Shown here one piece after another: positions 1 through 11,448 of a stretch of DNA of 64,000 nt. The translations under genes were made by a program, and so were the position numbers. The stretch lies in contig JAUJYZ010000929.1 in the NCBI GenBank assembly GCA_033675265.1, positions 682,001 through 746,000 on the forward strand. The letters run 5' to 3'. Source of the DNA: Actinostola sp. cb2023 (taxonomy: Eukaryota > Cnidaria > Anthozoa > Actiniaria > Actinostolidae). Every line of letters begins with the position of its first letter. The stretch's first letter is position 1. The notes under the pieces were generated by a model that saw only the letters and a list, made by a program, of their open reading frames with translations, was not told the DNA's origin and ran no database searches.

Positions 1-845
1 AGTTCGTGCCAAACCATTTCGATGGGATTCAAGTCGGGGATCTCTGGGGGAGTTTTCCACCAATTGATGTTGTTGTCCTGCATAAAGGCTTGTGCTAGGC
101 GACTGGTGTGTTTGGGGTCATTGTCTTGTTGAAATCTATGTCCATCTGTAAACGTATTGTCAAGGAAAGGTTTCAGTGTGTCACGTAGAATGCTGTTAAC
201 GTAAAATGTCGAGTCCATAATTCCAGTAAATATGAGAATTCTTGTAGCACCTCTTTTCGATATACCTGCCCAAACATGCACTTTGAATGGATGTTTGGGA
301 CGTCCTTTCAACTTCGGTTGTTCCCACTTACGGCGGAAGCTGATTTTGCCGTGCCTTTCTAGATGGATAGAAGACTCGTCGGTAAACACCACGTTGTCAA
401 AAGTCTCTCCCTCTCTTATACAACGTTGGCAGAAATCGAGACGTTTAACACGGTTTGCCTCCCTTATCAATTGGCAGTACTTTGAGCCTGTTTGAATCCA
501 TCCCAGTTTTATCCTCAGTCGTTTGACTTTGCTTAGGGAGAAGTTGACATCGAACTCTGATTTCAATTTCCATTGTAGGTGTGGTGCCATTAGTTCGTCA
601 TTTTTTTCCATCTCAGCATCAATGAAGTTCATCAGCTTGGTGGTTACATCTTTAGCAGGACGGCCAGTTGGTTGTAGATTCATGAATGACTGTCTCTCAT
701 GAAACCTTTTTAGAAACTGCCTCACCGATAAACGACTTATTTGACATTCGTCTTCAGCAAGGATTCTCACAATCTCAGATATATATTTTTTGGCATTTCG
801 AAGTCGCACAATTTTGGCTTTCTGATCGTGGGTTAAACGTCCCAT
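1..845 (-). CDS. Tc1-like DD34E transposase, C-terminus cut by window edge
   Basis: Cut-and-paste DNA transposase of the Tc1/mariner superfamily. The minus strand reads open from an ATG at 845 ([11 protein letters not shown]) to the window edge, about 281 codons with no stop. The first ~110 residues form the paired-like helix-turn-helix DNA-binding region, including QPTGRPAKD. The catalytic region shows FTDESS (first Asp), [11 protein letters not shown] (second Asp) and [12 protein letters not shown] (Glu), with 34 residues between the second Asp and the Glu. That is the Tc1-type DD34E signature. The reading frame is undamaged in the window, so the copy may be young or active. Its stop codon and one terminal repeat lie left of base 1. 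I could not find the other terminal repeat with confidence downstream of 845. Confidence 0.93.
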   Translation of the reverse strand, partial: MGRLTHDQKAKIVRLRNAKKYISEIVRILAEDECQISRLSVRQFLKRFHERQSFMNLQPTGRPAKDVTTKLMNFIDAEMEKNDELMAPHLQWKLKSEFDVNFSLSKVKRLRIKLGWIQTGSKYCQLIREANRVKRLDFCQRCIREGETFDNVVFTDESSIHLERHGKISFRRKWEQPKLKGRPKHPFKVHVWAGISKRGATRILIFTGIMDSTFYVNSILRDTLKPFLDNTFTDGHRFQQDNDPKHTSRLAQAFMQDNNINWWKTPPEIPDLNPIEMVWHE

Positions 846-1640
846 GACTAAACACACTAAACGTCAGGGTGGGAAAGTGACGTATGAGTCAGAAAAACCG
901 AAACCTGTGGTTACGGTGGTGTTTGTCACGCATGACTCGAACGTAACTTGTTGACAGGTCGGTAACTCGGTTTGTTTACAACCAATCACGTAACAGGATT
1001 CGCAACGGCAATTCAGATAATGACATGCGGTTTCTACAACTTTGGCGTTTGCAATCTTTCTGATTAGAAAATTATACATGAAACGTCTGGAAAAAGTGCT
1101 AATAACTTTATCAGTCAGAGAAAGTTGTTACAGCGTTGTTTGTCACGCATCACTCGAACTTATAAACTTGTCATAGTTCACTTTATACTGAACTCTATTT
1201 GACGACGTTTAACTTTTACGGTATCACTTAAAGCAAATGAAAAACTTGCTCTAAAAGGTCTATTTTCCTTTTAATAACTCTTATGTGCATCTTGGCAACG
1301 TTCTTGAAAAGCTCATGCAAGTGTAACTAACTTATTATATGATACAATAAAGGATATTGATCAAGTAACTTGTTTACTTATTCATGTACTACTAGCGCTT
1401 ATTTTTTTCCGAACGTGTTGTTTTAAAAGATAATGCAAATGAGGGCAATAAAAACAACACGTCAAAGCAACATTCTCACGTGCACAAGCAGTGGCACTTT
1501 ATGTTTTAATTAAGATTGAAAAGATAACGGCGTAAAAACAAACACTCGGAAGCGTTGCCTGTTTATAATTGATTACCTTATAAAAGTTGAATTAGCCTTG
1601 AGATAATGCTTGTAGAACGGAGTGACCATGCAAAAATGTA
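846..1640. other. No gene seen; 5' flank of the Tc1-like transposase
   Basis: AT-rich sequence with only short chance open frames. The flank of the transposase contains two related stretches around 890-940 and 1110-1160 (both with GTTTGTCACGCAT..ACTCGAAC). They may be binding sites or relics of the element end, but I cannot define a terminal repeat. Confidence 0.4.
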
Positions 1641-1667
1641 CATTGCAGATTAAGCATTGCGATGCGA

Positions 1668-1860
1668 GTTTATCGTATCGCGATACGATGAATTTGTCTC
1701 GCGATACGATAAACTCGTATCGCGATACGATAAACTGGTATCGCGATACGATAAACTCGTATCGCGATACGATAAACTGGTATCGCGATACGATAAACTC
1801 GTATCGCGATACGATAAACTGGTATCGCGATACGATAAACTCGTATCGCGATAAACGATA
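1668..1860. repeat. 20-bp palindrome-rich minisatellite
   Basis: About nine tandem copies of a 20-bp unit, GTATCGCGATACGATAAACT, alternating ACTCG/ACTGG at the junction. Each unit holds the perfect 10-bp palindrome TATCGCGATA, so the array is a chain of potential small hairpins. It reads open in several frames on both strands because the unit lacks in-frame stops. Those frames are not genes. Confidence 0.95.
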
Positions 1861-2544
1861 CGAGACCTGGTAAGTTACTTTTGAGCGGTACTGTAGTATT
1901 CCCTTTATATACCACTGTTTAAAGAATAATGATTTCTTATTAGAAGTGATGAGATGGTTGTTCCATATTATTTCATTCATAATCTGTAATTTATCTTTAG
2001 GAGTATGTAGATTAATATCTTGCCATGCAAGAAGCATTTGTTTGTAGAATTGTGATAGATTAGGTAGTTCGGGCAAGGTAATTAAGAGAGGATATCAGTA
2101 AGAATCGAGATTCGCCAGTCAACTAAAAAAAATCGAATTTAATTTTCTTTCGCCATATCATTCCTTTCGATGACCTCTTTTAGGGAAAAATACTAAAAAG
2201 TTCCAGCGATTTTTATTTTAGGAGAAATTTGCCGTTTTTAAAAACCCGCCTGATGACTGAAAATTTTCGGCTAAATTATAAGGCAACTTTGAACAGTCGG
2301 TGTGTGTTAATCTATATCACTACAACAACGACATTCGGCATACTTAATAAACGTTTCTTGGTCGTTTCTACTGTAGTATTTATTTTTGTGTAACTTTTGT
2401 AGTTATTTTTCAAATTTGGTTTTAAAAAGGTGTACTGAGCGCCATGAACGGAACGTTGAAATATAGGCAATGTTTGAGGTACGAAAACGGATTCTGGTAC
2501 CTAATTCTTTGAGGAAAACGCCATGCCCTAGGAAAGCTTCACCT

Positions 2545-3482
2545 TTGCTCTTTCAGTTTAGAAAGTTTCAACTTTGAGAATTCAATGTAGCATTTTTGAG
2601 AAATAAAACTATTATGCTTGGGACTGCCAAAATTAGCATTAATTTCGGCCTTTCGCGGACATTTTTTTCGTTAAAACACAAAACTTAATGCCAAAACACG
2701 ACTATCTTGCACTGTTAGTTGATCGCTGCCAACAGATAACAATCTTGGAGTTAATAGGAATGATGTTCAACAATATTTGAGCTATTTCAGCCACATTAAG
2801 CTCCTAAAATAGTGAAAATTAGCATATTCATTGCTCAAATAAACACTGTAGTATTGGCCGTTTCCGAAAATTATGGTTCTTCACTTTGAAATGCTTAGAA
2901 TTTGCTCCAAATAAGATTTACAAACAATTAAGCTGATTTATACTTAAAACTGGCGCTTATTCATGAAGAGTTTGGATATTTTGACTGGATGCTCCACTTT
3001 GTTGACAAGCCAATTATGTAACGCAATGTAACTGCTGCAAGTCACGCTACTGCCCTTCGAATCATTTTTTTGCGGCATGAAATAATAGTTTTAATCATAA
3101 AATATAAAACAAAACAGAATTCATACTTGCTTGAAAGGGTGGAATTTCGTATAAATGTCGTTTAGACAAAATTCGTAAATTTTTCTGTGAGATGCTATTA
3201 TCTGATCGACAATCTATGCTAATTTTAACTTTTGGCGAGAGTTATTTACGATTCATTGTTGAAAGGCATTCCTATTGACTCGAAGATTGTTTTCCATCAG
3301 CAGCAATCAACTGAAAGTGAAAGATAGTCGTGTTTTGGCATTACGTTTTGTGTTTGGACGACAAAAATGACCGCGATAGGTCGAAATTAATGCTAATTTT
3401 GGCAGTCCCAAGCATAATATTTATATTTCTCAAAAATGCTACATTGAATTCTCAAAGTTGAAACTTTCTAAACTGAAATAAC
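2545..3482. mobile_element. Nested palindromic element, no coding capacity
   Basis: Ends TTTCAGTTTAGAAAGTTTCA (about 2548) and the complementary TGAAACTTTCTAAACTGAAA (about 3460-3478). The arms extend inward through the AATGTAGCATTTTTGAGAAA block and the TTTTGGCATTA..CGTGTTTTGGCA block. No open frame of note. It lies inside the left half of the 2086-4659 foldback. Confidence 0.65.
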
Positions 3483-3484
3483 AA

Positions 3485-4196
3485 CTCAAGCATGTTAAGG
3501 CCTGGGTCTTGTGCCTAATTAGCATAAAATCACGATTTTATTTACTACAAAAAGAATAGTAAGGCTTTGAGAATAAAACTCGGCCAAATGCTTTAGTCCC
3601 TTGAAGTTTTTAAAATGTAGTGGTGATGATGGTATAAGGTGTGTCACATGACCAACCACGTGGTCGTGAAGTTTTAAGAAATTCAGCTGAAAATGGGCCG
3701 TATAGAAACTTTTCTAGGAATGATCAATAACGCATTAATGAATGACATTTGTAGAGATCTTTTCAATTCTTCCTGGAATGGTTGTCCCTCGTTGCTTTTT
3801 TGGGAGATAATCGACAAAACAGGTCACGTGACCATGTTTTTCAATTTTGTGTTTTATTTTTCTCAGTACCACAAATCTGTAGACATCCATTCCACACGGA
3901 TTATTGTTTGTTTCAACGGGCTTAATGATTTAACACCAAAAACGTTTGGTAATAAACGTGATAAAGTTGGCCCGTATTTTTACGTTATTTTTGGCGGGTT
4001 TATAGTCACGTGACAACCAACCGATAACACTACTATACCAAAACATGTCCAGGTCCTTTACCTTAAGCAATTCCCATGGTATACGACATGAAAATCATGC
4101 AGATTTAAACACAAACCTGCTTTTTTAAGCGAAAGATATTAAATCTACGCGGGGGGTCGATTCCCTCTGGGAGACCCAGGCCTTAACATGCTTGAG
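3485..4196. mobile_element. Palindromic MITE with CTCAAG(N4)TTAAGGCCTG ends
   Basis: The ends CTCAAGCATGTTAAGGCCTG and its complement are inverted at 3485 and 4196. The interior carries several CACGTGAC motifs. The same design, with CTCAAGGTAGTTAAGGCCTG ends and interior CACGTGAC motifs, occurs at 32280-32961, so the two belong to one family. The open frame at 3693-4013 has no recognisable domain and is best read as chance. Confidence 0.75.
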
Positions 4197-4742
4197 AAAG
4201 GTGAAACTTTCCTGGGGCATTGCGTTTTCCTCAAAGAATTAGGTACCAGATTCCGTTTTCGTACCTCAAACATTGCCCCTATATTTCAACGTTCCGTTCA
4301 TGGCGCTCAGTACACCTTTTTAAAACCATATTTGAAAAATAACTACAAACGTTACACAAAAATAAATACTACAGTAGAAAAGACCAAGAAATGTTTATTA
4401 AGTATGCCGAATGTCGTTGTTGTAGTGCTAGAGGTGAACACACACCGACTGTTCCAAGTTGCCTTATAATTTAGCCGAAAATTTTCAGTCATCAGGCGGG
4501 TTTTTGAAAACTGCAAATTTCTTCTAAAATAAAAATCGCTGGAACTTTTTAGTATTTTTCCCTAAAAGAGGTCATCGATAAGAATGATATGGCGAAAGAA
4601 AATTAAATTCGATTTTTTTTAGTTGACCGGCGAATCTCGATTCTTACTGATATCCTCTCTTAATTTATAATTCAATTGAAACAAAAATAAACTGCCTACG
4701 TTACCTAAGTATGGCGAGCCGATTGTAGCAAAATTCAATTTA

Positions 4743-5767
4743 AGAAATATAAAACAGTTTTCCGTTTTATATACTCTGATCTAAACACGCGGGATGTTGG
4801 GAGAACACGAGAGAAGCGTAGGAAACCACGACGCGAAGCGGAGTGGTTTCCAGCTTCTCAAGTGTTCTCCCAACTGTCACGATTCCTTCGGACAGGCAAC
4901 ACCCCAGCTCCCGTCCTTCACGTCTTCCCCGTAAGAGAACAGTCTTATGCACACATAACGACAAACACATTTAATTTCCTTCAATAACTGTAACTTGATG
5001 TTTCTCAAGACTAATTCTCGATTATTCAGTTTAAAGTACTTTCTACAGATATTTCTAAGGTAGTTCTAAATGATATATAAATATGCTTTACACAAAATAC
5101 AAATGTTTTATACTTAATGTTCTGGCGGCTTTTGTTTTCGTTCGTAGGCGATTTTGCAGTGGACTTTAACGAAGTGGTGAACTTTAGTGAAGTTAACATA
5201 TAGACTTTCTTGTTCTCTAGTACCTCACAGTTGTCCACAATTCTTTGTACACTGAATTCACGACCTCGTGCTCTAGAGGTTGACTTCTCTTCCAACCAGT
5301 ATAGGAACTTGTGTTGACTCTGTTCCACTGTTTATAGCTTTCTTTAATTCGTGTTCCAAAGATTCGTCTGCGAATTCTCTCCTTACTCATGGGACTCTGA
5401 GTGAGTCTGTTCCAATGACTCTCCAAGTTCTTTGCTTATCATGGGACTCTGAGTGAGTCTGTTCCAATGACTTCTTACTCTTCTTGTAAGATTTACTTTC
5501 ACTTCAAGCGAACTTGTCCTCTCCTTGTTCTTTCGAACGTGTCTTCTCTCCACTACCAAAACCGCTTCGAGGCGTATTATTATGATTAACAAAATACAAT
5601 CATTACGAATAATTACGTACATATTCTCGTGCAATCGTGCAATCGTGGAATGTTACTTAAATAAACACATTACTATTGAAGCTAAATTAATTAACCTAAA
5701 TTCGTGACACCAACATCCCAAGTGTTTAGATCAGAGTATATAAAACGGAAAACTGTTTTATATTTCT
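4743..5767. mobile_element. Non-autonomous TIR element, about 1.0 kb
   Basis: Terminal inverted repeats of about 45 bp start AGAAATATAAAACAGTTTTC on each side (4743-4788 and 5723-5767). TTTA flanks both ends and may be a 4-bp target duplication. Inside is a roughly 50-bp direct duplication (TCATGGGACTCTGAGTGAGT at about 5388 and 5440). No protein is recognisable. It sits between the 2086-4659 foldback and a detached copy of that foldback's arm at 5800-5937. Confidence 0.7.
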
Positions 5768-5799
5768 TTTATAAAATAACTACAATGATTTCTTTTTGA

Positions 5800-5937
5800 A
5801 AAAACTGCAAATTTCTTCTAAAATAAAAATCGCTGGAACTTTTTAGTATTTTTCCCTAAAATAGGCCATCGAAAGGAATGATATGGCAAAAGAAAATTAA
5901 ATTCGATTTTTTTTAGTTGACCGGCGAATCTCGATCT
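5800..5937. repeat. Solo arm of the 2086-4659 foldback family
   Basis: This stretch repeats the outer right arm of the neighbouring foldback (AAAACTGCAAATTTCTTCTA through GACCGGCGAATCTCGAT) but stops before the terminal TTAA. It is a truncated or rearranged partial copy. Confidence 0.75.
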
Positions 5938-5988
5938 ATTTGTCTATCTCTCATTTTAGATTACAGGAACAGTTTCTGAGAAGTGCTT

Positions 5989-8964
5989 TTAGTGGCTCGA
6001 CGTATGTCTTTTTCTTGATGGCAATCCATGAGCAGGTACTCGTAGTTTAGTACAGATGTCTTTCAATTGAGCTACCTTTAGGGCATTTATCTTACCACTC
6101 TGTACCAGCATACCAACGTTAAACGATTCCACCTCAATGGGGTGATTTGGCTTATCCATGTCACTGCGGACAGCTGTACGCAATTCATCCAGAGGAGTCT
6201 CTATGTCCCATGCAGCCCAGTCATCCTCGGTTATTTCTTGGACGGTTTCACCATGAAGTTGACGTTGCCTTTGCAGTGCAGATAGCCTCGAGAAAAAGCT
6301 ACTGATTTGCTGGACTGTCCTCCATTCATCAGGGTCAAACAGCAGTAGCCCATTCTGGTCTTTTGCAAGTTTCATTTCCTTTGACACCTTTATTGGATCT
6401 GCCTTATGTCCACTAGTTATCCCTACCTCAAACTTTTCGGTCAAATATCCTTTCACCTTTTTGTTCATTTTGAAAATTTCCTTGTCGTTTTCAGAACCCA
6501 TCCCATTGGTCGGGTACTGTTTGACCTTGGTTCATGTAAATCGACCGGCTGTTCTTGAGCGATGATACTTTGCACTCATTGAAAAGATCCTCCAATACCA
6601 GTGACTTTATCGGCCCACTTTTTCTTTATGGTATCATAGAGTGACTCAGATTCGAGCTGTCGGACGTGTTTTCCCGTATCCATATGCATCTCTGCTTCCG
6701 CTTCTGTTTTGAAGGTAAGCATGCAGCTGTTGTCACTGCATGAAAATATATCCTTCTTAGGCACTGTACTCTTCTTTAAAATCCCATGTTCTCTAGTACG
6801 GGAAGCAAATGGCTGGATGACTTTCAAACATGTTTCTCCCTGTGGTTGTACTTGTAGTTGTTCGTAAGTTAACAACTTCCCGGGACCAACATTGTAAGCT
6901 TTCCAAGTACGTAAACCAGAGTCTTCAAAGCGGAAATTGTTGGGGAGACTAATTCCAGGTATTTTGTTACTAACGCCTTCTCTGGAAGAGTCCACCTCAA
7001 CCACAGCTACTCTGCAGCCTTTAAGCCCTACATGTGACTCCAGTGCCACTTTCATGTCTTCTGCAGTGATTACATTGTTGTTTTCATTGACAAATCTTCG
7101 AATGTGTGACTTCATTGAAGCTGTTCTCCTGTCACAGATGTCCTTTCCAGCCTGGGGGTCAGAAATATTGTAGCGTCGTAGCGAAGACGGATCACACCAG
7201 TTCTTTTCCCGATTTGCGATAGGCTTAACAGCAATGATCCGTTGTGATAACACCCTGCATTGTCGGAACGAATGAAGGTCTTTTTCACAACAGGATATTC
7301 CATCTTAATGGTGTGGAGAAGATGTTCAATAATGGATGTCACAGCGAAGCTATTATGGGTACATGTGTTGAAAATGTGTACAAAACACTCCACTTGAAAG
7401 TTTGCATCAGTTTTAGTGATGACAGCGCTCACGTGCCAGCTCCTGCCTCTCTTGCTGAAAAACTGGCTCATATTCTCACGGTACTGTAAAGGGAGAAATT
7501 TCATTGCCCAGTCAATGATGATCAAACAGGTGTCCTCATCGAGTTCTTTGAGAACATCTTGCTTTGCTTCTTCTTGGTTGACGGAACGCAACAAATGAGC
7601 TTTCCATGCATTTATGGCTTGAAGGCTCTCTTTGTATTCAAAAAGGATTCTTGACTTTTGTTCGTCAGTTATGTCAGTTTCGTTAATTTTTGATTTCATT
7701 TCCAGAAAAACGTTTTCAAGGGAGTCACATCTTTCACATGATGTTTCGTTATCATGTTGGCAATTTCCTCTGAATTCGCCAGTATCTTCGTCATTGAGGG
7801 AAAATATGGTGCAGTGATCACAGCACTTCTCCTCTCTACCAACATGAACTTTGTAATCTGTTTTCAAATATCGCTTCTTTAATGCTTTTATCTATGGACT
7901 CCGCCCATTCTTCTCCAACTCCATTTTCAACAAGACGCTCAACGATTTTCCTTAAATTATCAACTGCTTCTGTACCCTCTGAAGTTATATTATCCAAACC
8001 TTGTAGAGACTTCTGCATCGAGGCGTAGCAAACGTCAAGCATTCTAAATAGTGAACGTTCGCCAGCTGGTTCAAAACCTTGCTCTTTGCAATGGCAGTTG
8101 TATTGTTCAATGATTCGGGAAGGAATGAGAGTTCGTATGACAGCAGGGATGATGATACGTTCGCCAGAGTCTAATTTAAGAGTTTTTGTCCCAAATGCCA
8201 CATCTTGTAAAAGCTCTGGGCGTGATATGTAATCGATGAAATGATCGGTTTTTGCTGAACTGATTCTTGTGCGGTAGATGGGCTTCTCTATAACAGGCTG
8301 TCCTCTTCCTGTTTCAATGGCATGATGGCGTGCCTGATCGATCCGCCATTTAGATAATGAAGGTAATAGTTCTTGTAATTCTGTTCTGCTAAAATCGTTG
8401 GCAAATACTGACAAAATCTGCCTCTTGGTTTGCCAACAATCAGCTTGGTTATGTGCTTTGACCAACACGTCCATCAGATCAGATTTGGCATCAAAGTGTT
8501 TGCGTTCCTTCGTTCCAATACCAAGGCTTTCTTTGCGTAGAGATTTCCAAATATCTTCCTCTTGCCCTGGGCTTATCACAGATAACGAAGCAGCGATTGT
8601 TCCCCCTTGCCTTTCGCACATAATATTTTTGTTGCGTAGAAGAAATATCTTCCCACGCTGTATTAAAAGTAGATTGGAGAGGGCTGGTATGACCACCAGT
8701 TATGTTGTGAAGGGCTTCATTCATAACCTGCCTTTTCTGATGCTGTTCTTCTATTTCATCTTGCCAAATACTAACTTCATGCTCGAGCACCGTGCTTTGT
8801 GAAGACTGTGACGATGTTTCAACCTCTTCCTCAGCTCCTTCTTGAGACATGATTGTAACTTCACATTCAATTTCCGGCTCAGCACTAGTAGATGTAGAGG
8901 GCTGTAGTTCAACTGGATTTGTAGCTTCAACCTTTTTAATCAAATAAATAATTAAATCAATCAA
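5989..8964 (-). pseudogene. Frameshifted transposase-like gene (RSDNAGCYH family)
   Basis: A single ancestral coding region broken into at least five frames: 8964-8491, 8696-7836, 7867-7112, 7253-6576 and 6501-5989. Order: Ser/Glu-rich N-terminus; helical region (DISSTQQKYYVRKA, then SVISPGQEEDIWKSLRKE after a shift near 8620); a Cys/His-rich patch (CCDHC..CQHDNETSCERC); a block with acidic residues resembling an RNase H-fold DDE enzyme (IIDWAMKFLPLQYRE, FIRSDNAGCYH); after a shift near 7200, ISDPQAGKDICDRR; a C2H2 finger (CSDNSCMLTF..H..H); and a C-terminus with QQISSFFSRLSALQRQRQ. I recall this domain order from repeated uncharacterised genes of cnidarians and sponges, probably transposon-borne. 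The transposase role is inference. No intact frame remains. Confidence 0.72.
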
Positions 8965-9835
8965 TCAACAATGGTGGACAGATAGATAAAATGATAAATG
9001 GAAGGATGGAGTAATAGTTGGTTGGATGGATGGATTATCGGTTGTTTCAATAATGAACCGGATAATTACAAAGGAATGGCATGAATTGAAAAAGGCGATT
9101 TATGGAAGCACAAAATACTAGAAAAAGAAACTCTAAATCAACATTATCGAATTCATGATATTATTATTCCTGCACATGTGTTAACCAGTTTTCACGTCAC
9201 TGTTAACTGATACATCCTGCAGTATAAATAAAGATAAATAAAGATATTATTATGAATAATTAATGAGGAAAATACAATAGAAATCACTACCGTGGAGGAC
9301 ATCTGTAAATCGGATACAGATTTGTCCTCATTTGCATTCAACTTTAAGTTGCATTTTCTCGGCCAAACTGTTTCCTATCATCAAAATTATAGTAAAATAT
9401 CCAGTTACTACATCTTTGGATTCGATAAGTAATATATAATATTCGCGTCCGATCTGTATGGAATTTAAAAACTCTCACCTTCGGCTCGAATTTGTACCAG
9501 TCTCATACAACACAGTCGTTCGTTCATATTGTATCTATTACTTATTTCACAATCAAAGTAGAACAATACAAAATAATTCGTACTTCTGTAGCTGCTACGA
9601 CTTCATGTTCCTCACCACGTGCACGGGCTGTATAGTGGGCCTTTCGACAGTTTTCGCATATTACTATCAGTAAAGATTGTAAGTGAGATATATCATTTCA
9701 TTGTGTTTGGAATATGTATATCATGAATATGTATATTTTTTTGTGGAAAACTATTTATTAACACAAATGATATTTCCCATGATCCCTATTGGTCCTGTTG
9801 CTGATATGAGTTGAGCATAACAAAGCAGTTGATAA
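8965..9835. other. No gene seen
   Basis: AT-rich intergenic sequence with a GGATGGA-type simple stretch near 9000-9040 and a short AAAGATAAATA repetition near 9225-9245. No supported gene. A 71-codon plus-strand frame at 9458-9673 has no recognisable features. Confidence 0.4.
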
Positions 9836-9839
9836 AAGT

Positions 9840-10335
9840 TTATTCGGTTTGAATAATATTATAACATAGCAAATGCATAGCCTTTTCAGTGACATCCTGA
9901 TTATTGTCCAAAATTAACACTTCTAAATTTGGCATGCTGGTAGGCAGCTTTGATAATAATTCTTCATCTACGAAAGTATCTGATAAATTTAAAGTTCTAA
10001 GATTTGGAAATACATGTAGTGCTACTGATGCAAGTTGTTTTTCAAACAAAGGTAGAAAAATATTTTTTGTTTGTGCAATATTAATACAATTGACTTCATT
10101 TCTTACAAAAAGAAAAACGTTCTTTGAAAAAAAAATAAAAAAAAATTGTTATCTAGTTCACCTTCGAAACCTCTTAGATATATCTTTCCGTGATTACTCC
10201 ATGCTGATTTTGTCCGAAGTAATAATTGCCAACGTCTACATACTAACATACATTGTGCCATGCTTAATGTATCCAAGTTTTTAATTATCTCCATGAGGCA
10301 AAGATCAGGCAATTCATTTATAGTAGTTGTTGAGT
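9840..10335 (-). pseudogene. F-box plus leucine-rich-repeat gene, broken exon
   Basis: The minus strand encodes an F-box (LPDLCLMEIIKNLDTLSMAQ, then CMLVCRRWQLLL) followed by leucine-rich repeats (VFPNLRTLNLSDT, MPNLEVLILDN). F-box proteins are substrate receptors of SCF ubiquitin ligases. A splice-acceptor-like TTTTATTTAAAG lies just upstream near 10341, so this looks like an internal or last exon ending in TAA at 9840. The F-box and LRR parts are in different frames. The break falls in a T-rich tract around 10125-10145, and reading from AACGTTTTTC gives VRNEVNCINIAQTKNIFL in frame with the LRRs. A GT..AG intron there does not restore the frame, so an indel in the homopolymer (real or assembly error) is likelier. 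Confidence 0.7.
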
Positions 10336-10750
10336 TCAGCTTTAAATAAAAACATAAAATGAAAACTGGCAGTTAAAGATTTGAAATTTGATACGTTTTT
10401 TAAAAACAATGCATGTTGCATGAAACAAATGTGGAAATAAATTTTCAGGCGTTAGTTAATTCTTAGAGCTGGCCTGGATACATACACTGTAAATGTATTG
10501 CCCTGGAAATAAGCTATATATCATTAATATATCTTCAATTATGGGATAAATTCCCTGATTTTTTTTTATGAAGCCTCGATGGTAGACAAATACTGTATTA
10601 AAATATCAGTGCAGCCATCCCATAATTTAATAATTAAATTTTTCAGTTCAAGCTTTCATTGCTATGGCACGAAATTTCCTAAGGAGTGCCTTATTTAAAC
10701 TAATAATACATAATTTCCATGTGTCTGCTTTCTTTTGGTCTGACATCTAA
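10336..10750. other. No gene seen between F-box and BEN remnants
   Basis: AT-rich sequence without a supported coding region. It could be intron or intergenic space between the two minus-strand remnants. Confidence 0.4.
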
Positions 10751-10754
10751 AAAT

Positions 10755-11333
10755 ATTTTTGAACCAGTTCTTTCACATATTTAAGTTTTTCAGGATTAAG
10801 GGGTTCTTTCATGTTTTTCCCATCTTTGACAAAAACCTTTCCTGTACAGTTACGGCCTATTCATTCTTCTTTTGAAAATATTTATAAACTAGATTTTTTG
10901 CAAACATTGCTGCATTGGACGACTGTAGGTATATATCCTCTTGGTCAGAATCAGTAATTAAATGCTTAGGTTTGAAAAAAGGTAAGGCAGCTATTGTAAA
11001 AGATTGCAGTAATCTTGTAATTGTGTCTAGTTTGTTTTCGATAGTCAGGCAGATTTCATTTGTTGTTCGTTTTGTTTCATGATAGGTCAATATCCTGTCC
11101 ACCAAATCACTTATGGGGTTAATATTGGTGCATATGGGTGGTATTGGAAATGTGAAGATGGGATTAATGCATGAAGAATTCAATGATGTATCAAGCTCTG
11201 CAGTTATCGATTGTGACGTATATGTTGGTGAAGGTGAAAGTGAAAAATCTGGTGATATCGATGTCATGAAGTCAGTGGGTGTGAATGGTTTTGGTGTAAG
11301 TAAATGTTGAAAATGTGTCGATGATGATGACAT
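10755..11333 (-). pseudogene. Ser/Pro-rich protein ending in a BEN-like domain
   Basis: The minus-strand frame from 11333 begins MSSSSTHFQHLLTPKPF, is Ser/Pro/Thr-rich for about 85 residues, then has a helical stretch (TKRTTNEICLTIENKLDTI). Its C-terminal part, SSNAAMFAKNLVYKYF, matches the start of a BEN domain. The expected continuation lies one frame over (IGRNCTGKVFVKDG, then LNPEKLKYVKELVQKYF, stop near 10757). The annotated frame stops at 10857, and a one-base deletion plus a TGA explains the break. BEN domains bind DNA or chromatin proteins. A decayed host-like or transposon-borne gene both fit. Confidence 0.6.
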
Positions 11334-11448
11334 GTCAGATGACTCAATGGATGAAAATGGTGGGATGAGGTCAAATTAATTAAATTAATTAAACTAATTA
11401 ATTAAATTAAATTAAATTAAATGATGTGATTTGTGGCTCTCATTAAGG

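Larger units (their letters stand above)
2086..4659. mobile_element. TTAA-flanked foldback element with nested insertions
   Basis: Long inverted arms, roughly 2086-2540 and 4197-4659, pair over about 450 bp. The termini are GAGAGGATATCAGTAAGAAT and its complement. Both ends sit next to TTAA (2082-2085 and 4660-4663), a target duplication typical of piggyBac or Kolobok elements. No transposase is present, so this is a non-autonomous element. Its middle is filled by two further palindromes (2545-3482 and 3485-4196), so three foldback units are stacked here. Confidence 0.8.

Noticed and set aside
1573..2076. 167-codon and other open frames with repeated YRDTINS/SRYEFIV peptides
   Set aside because: They arise on both strands and in several frames from the 20-bp minisatellite, which lacks stops; no start context or domain.
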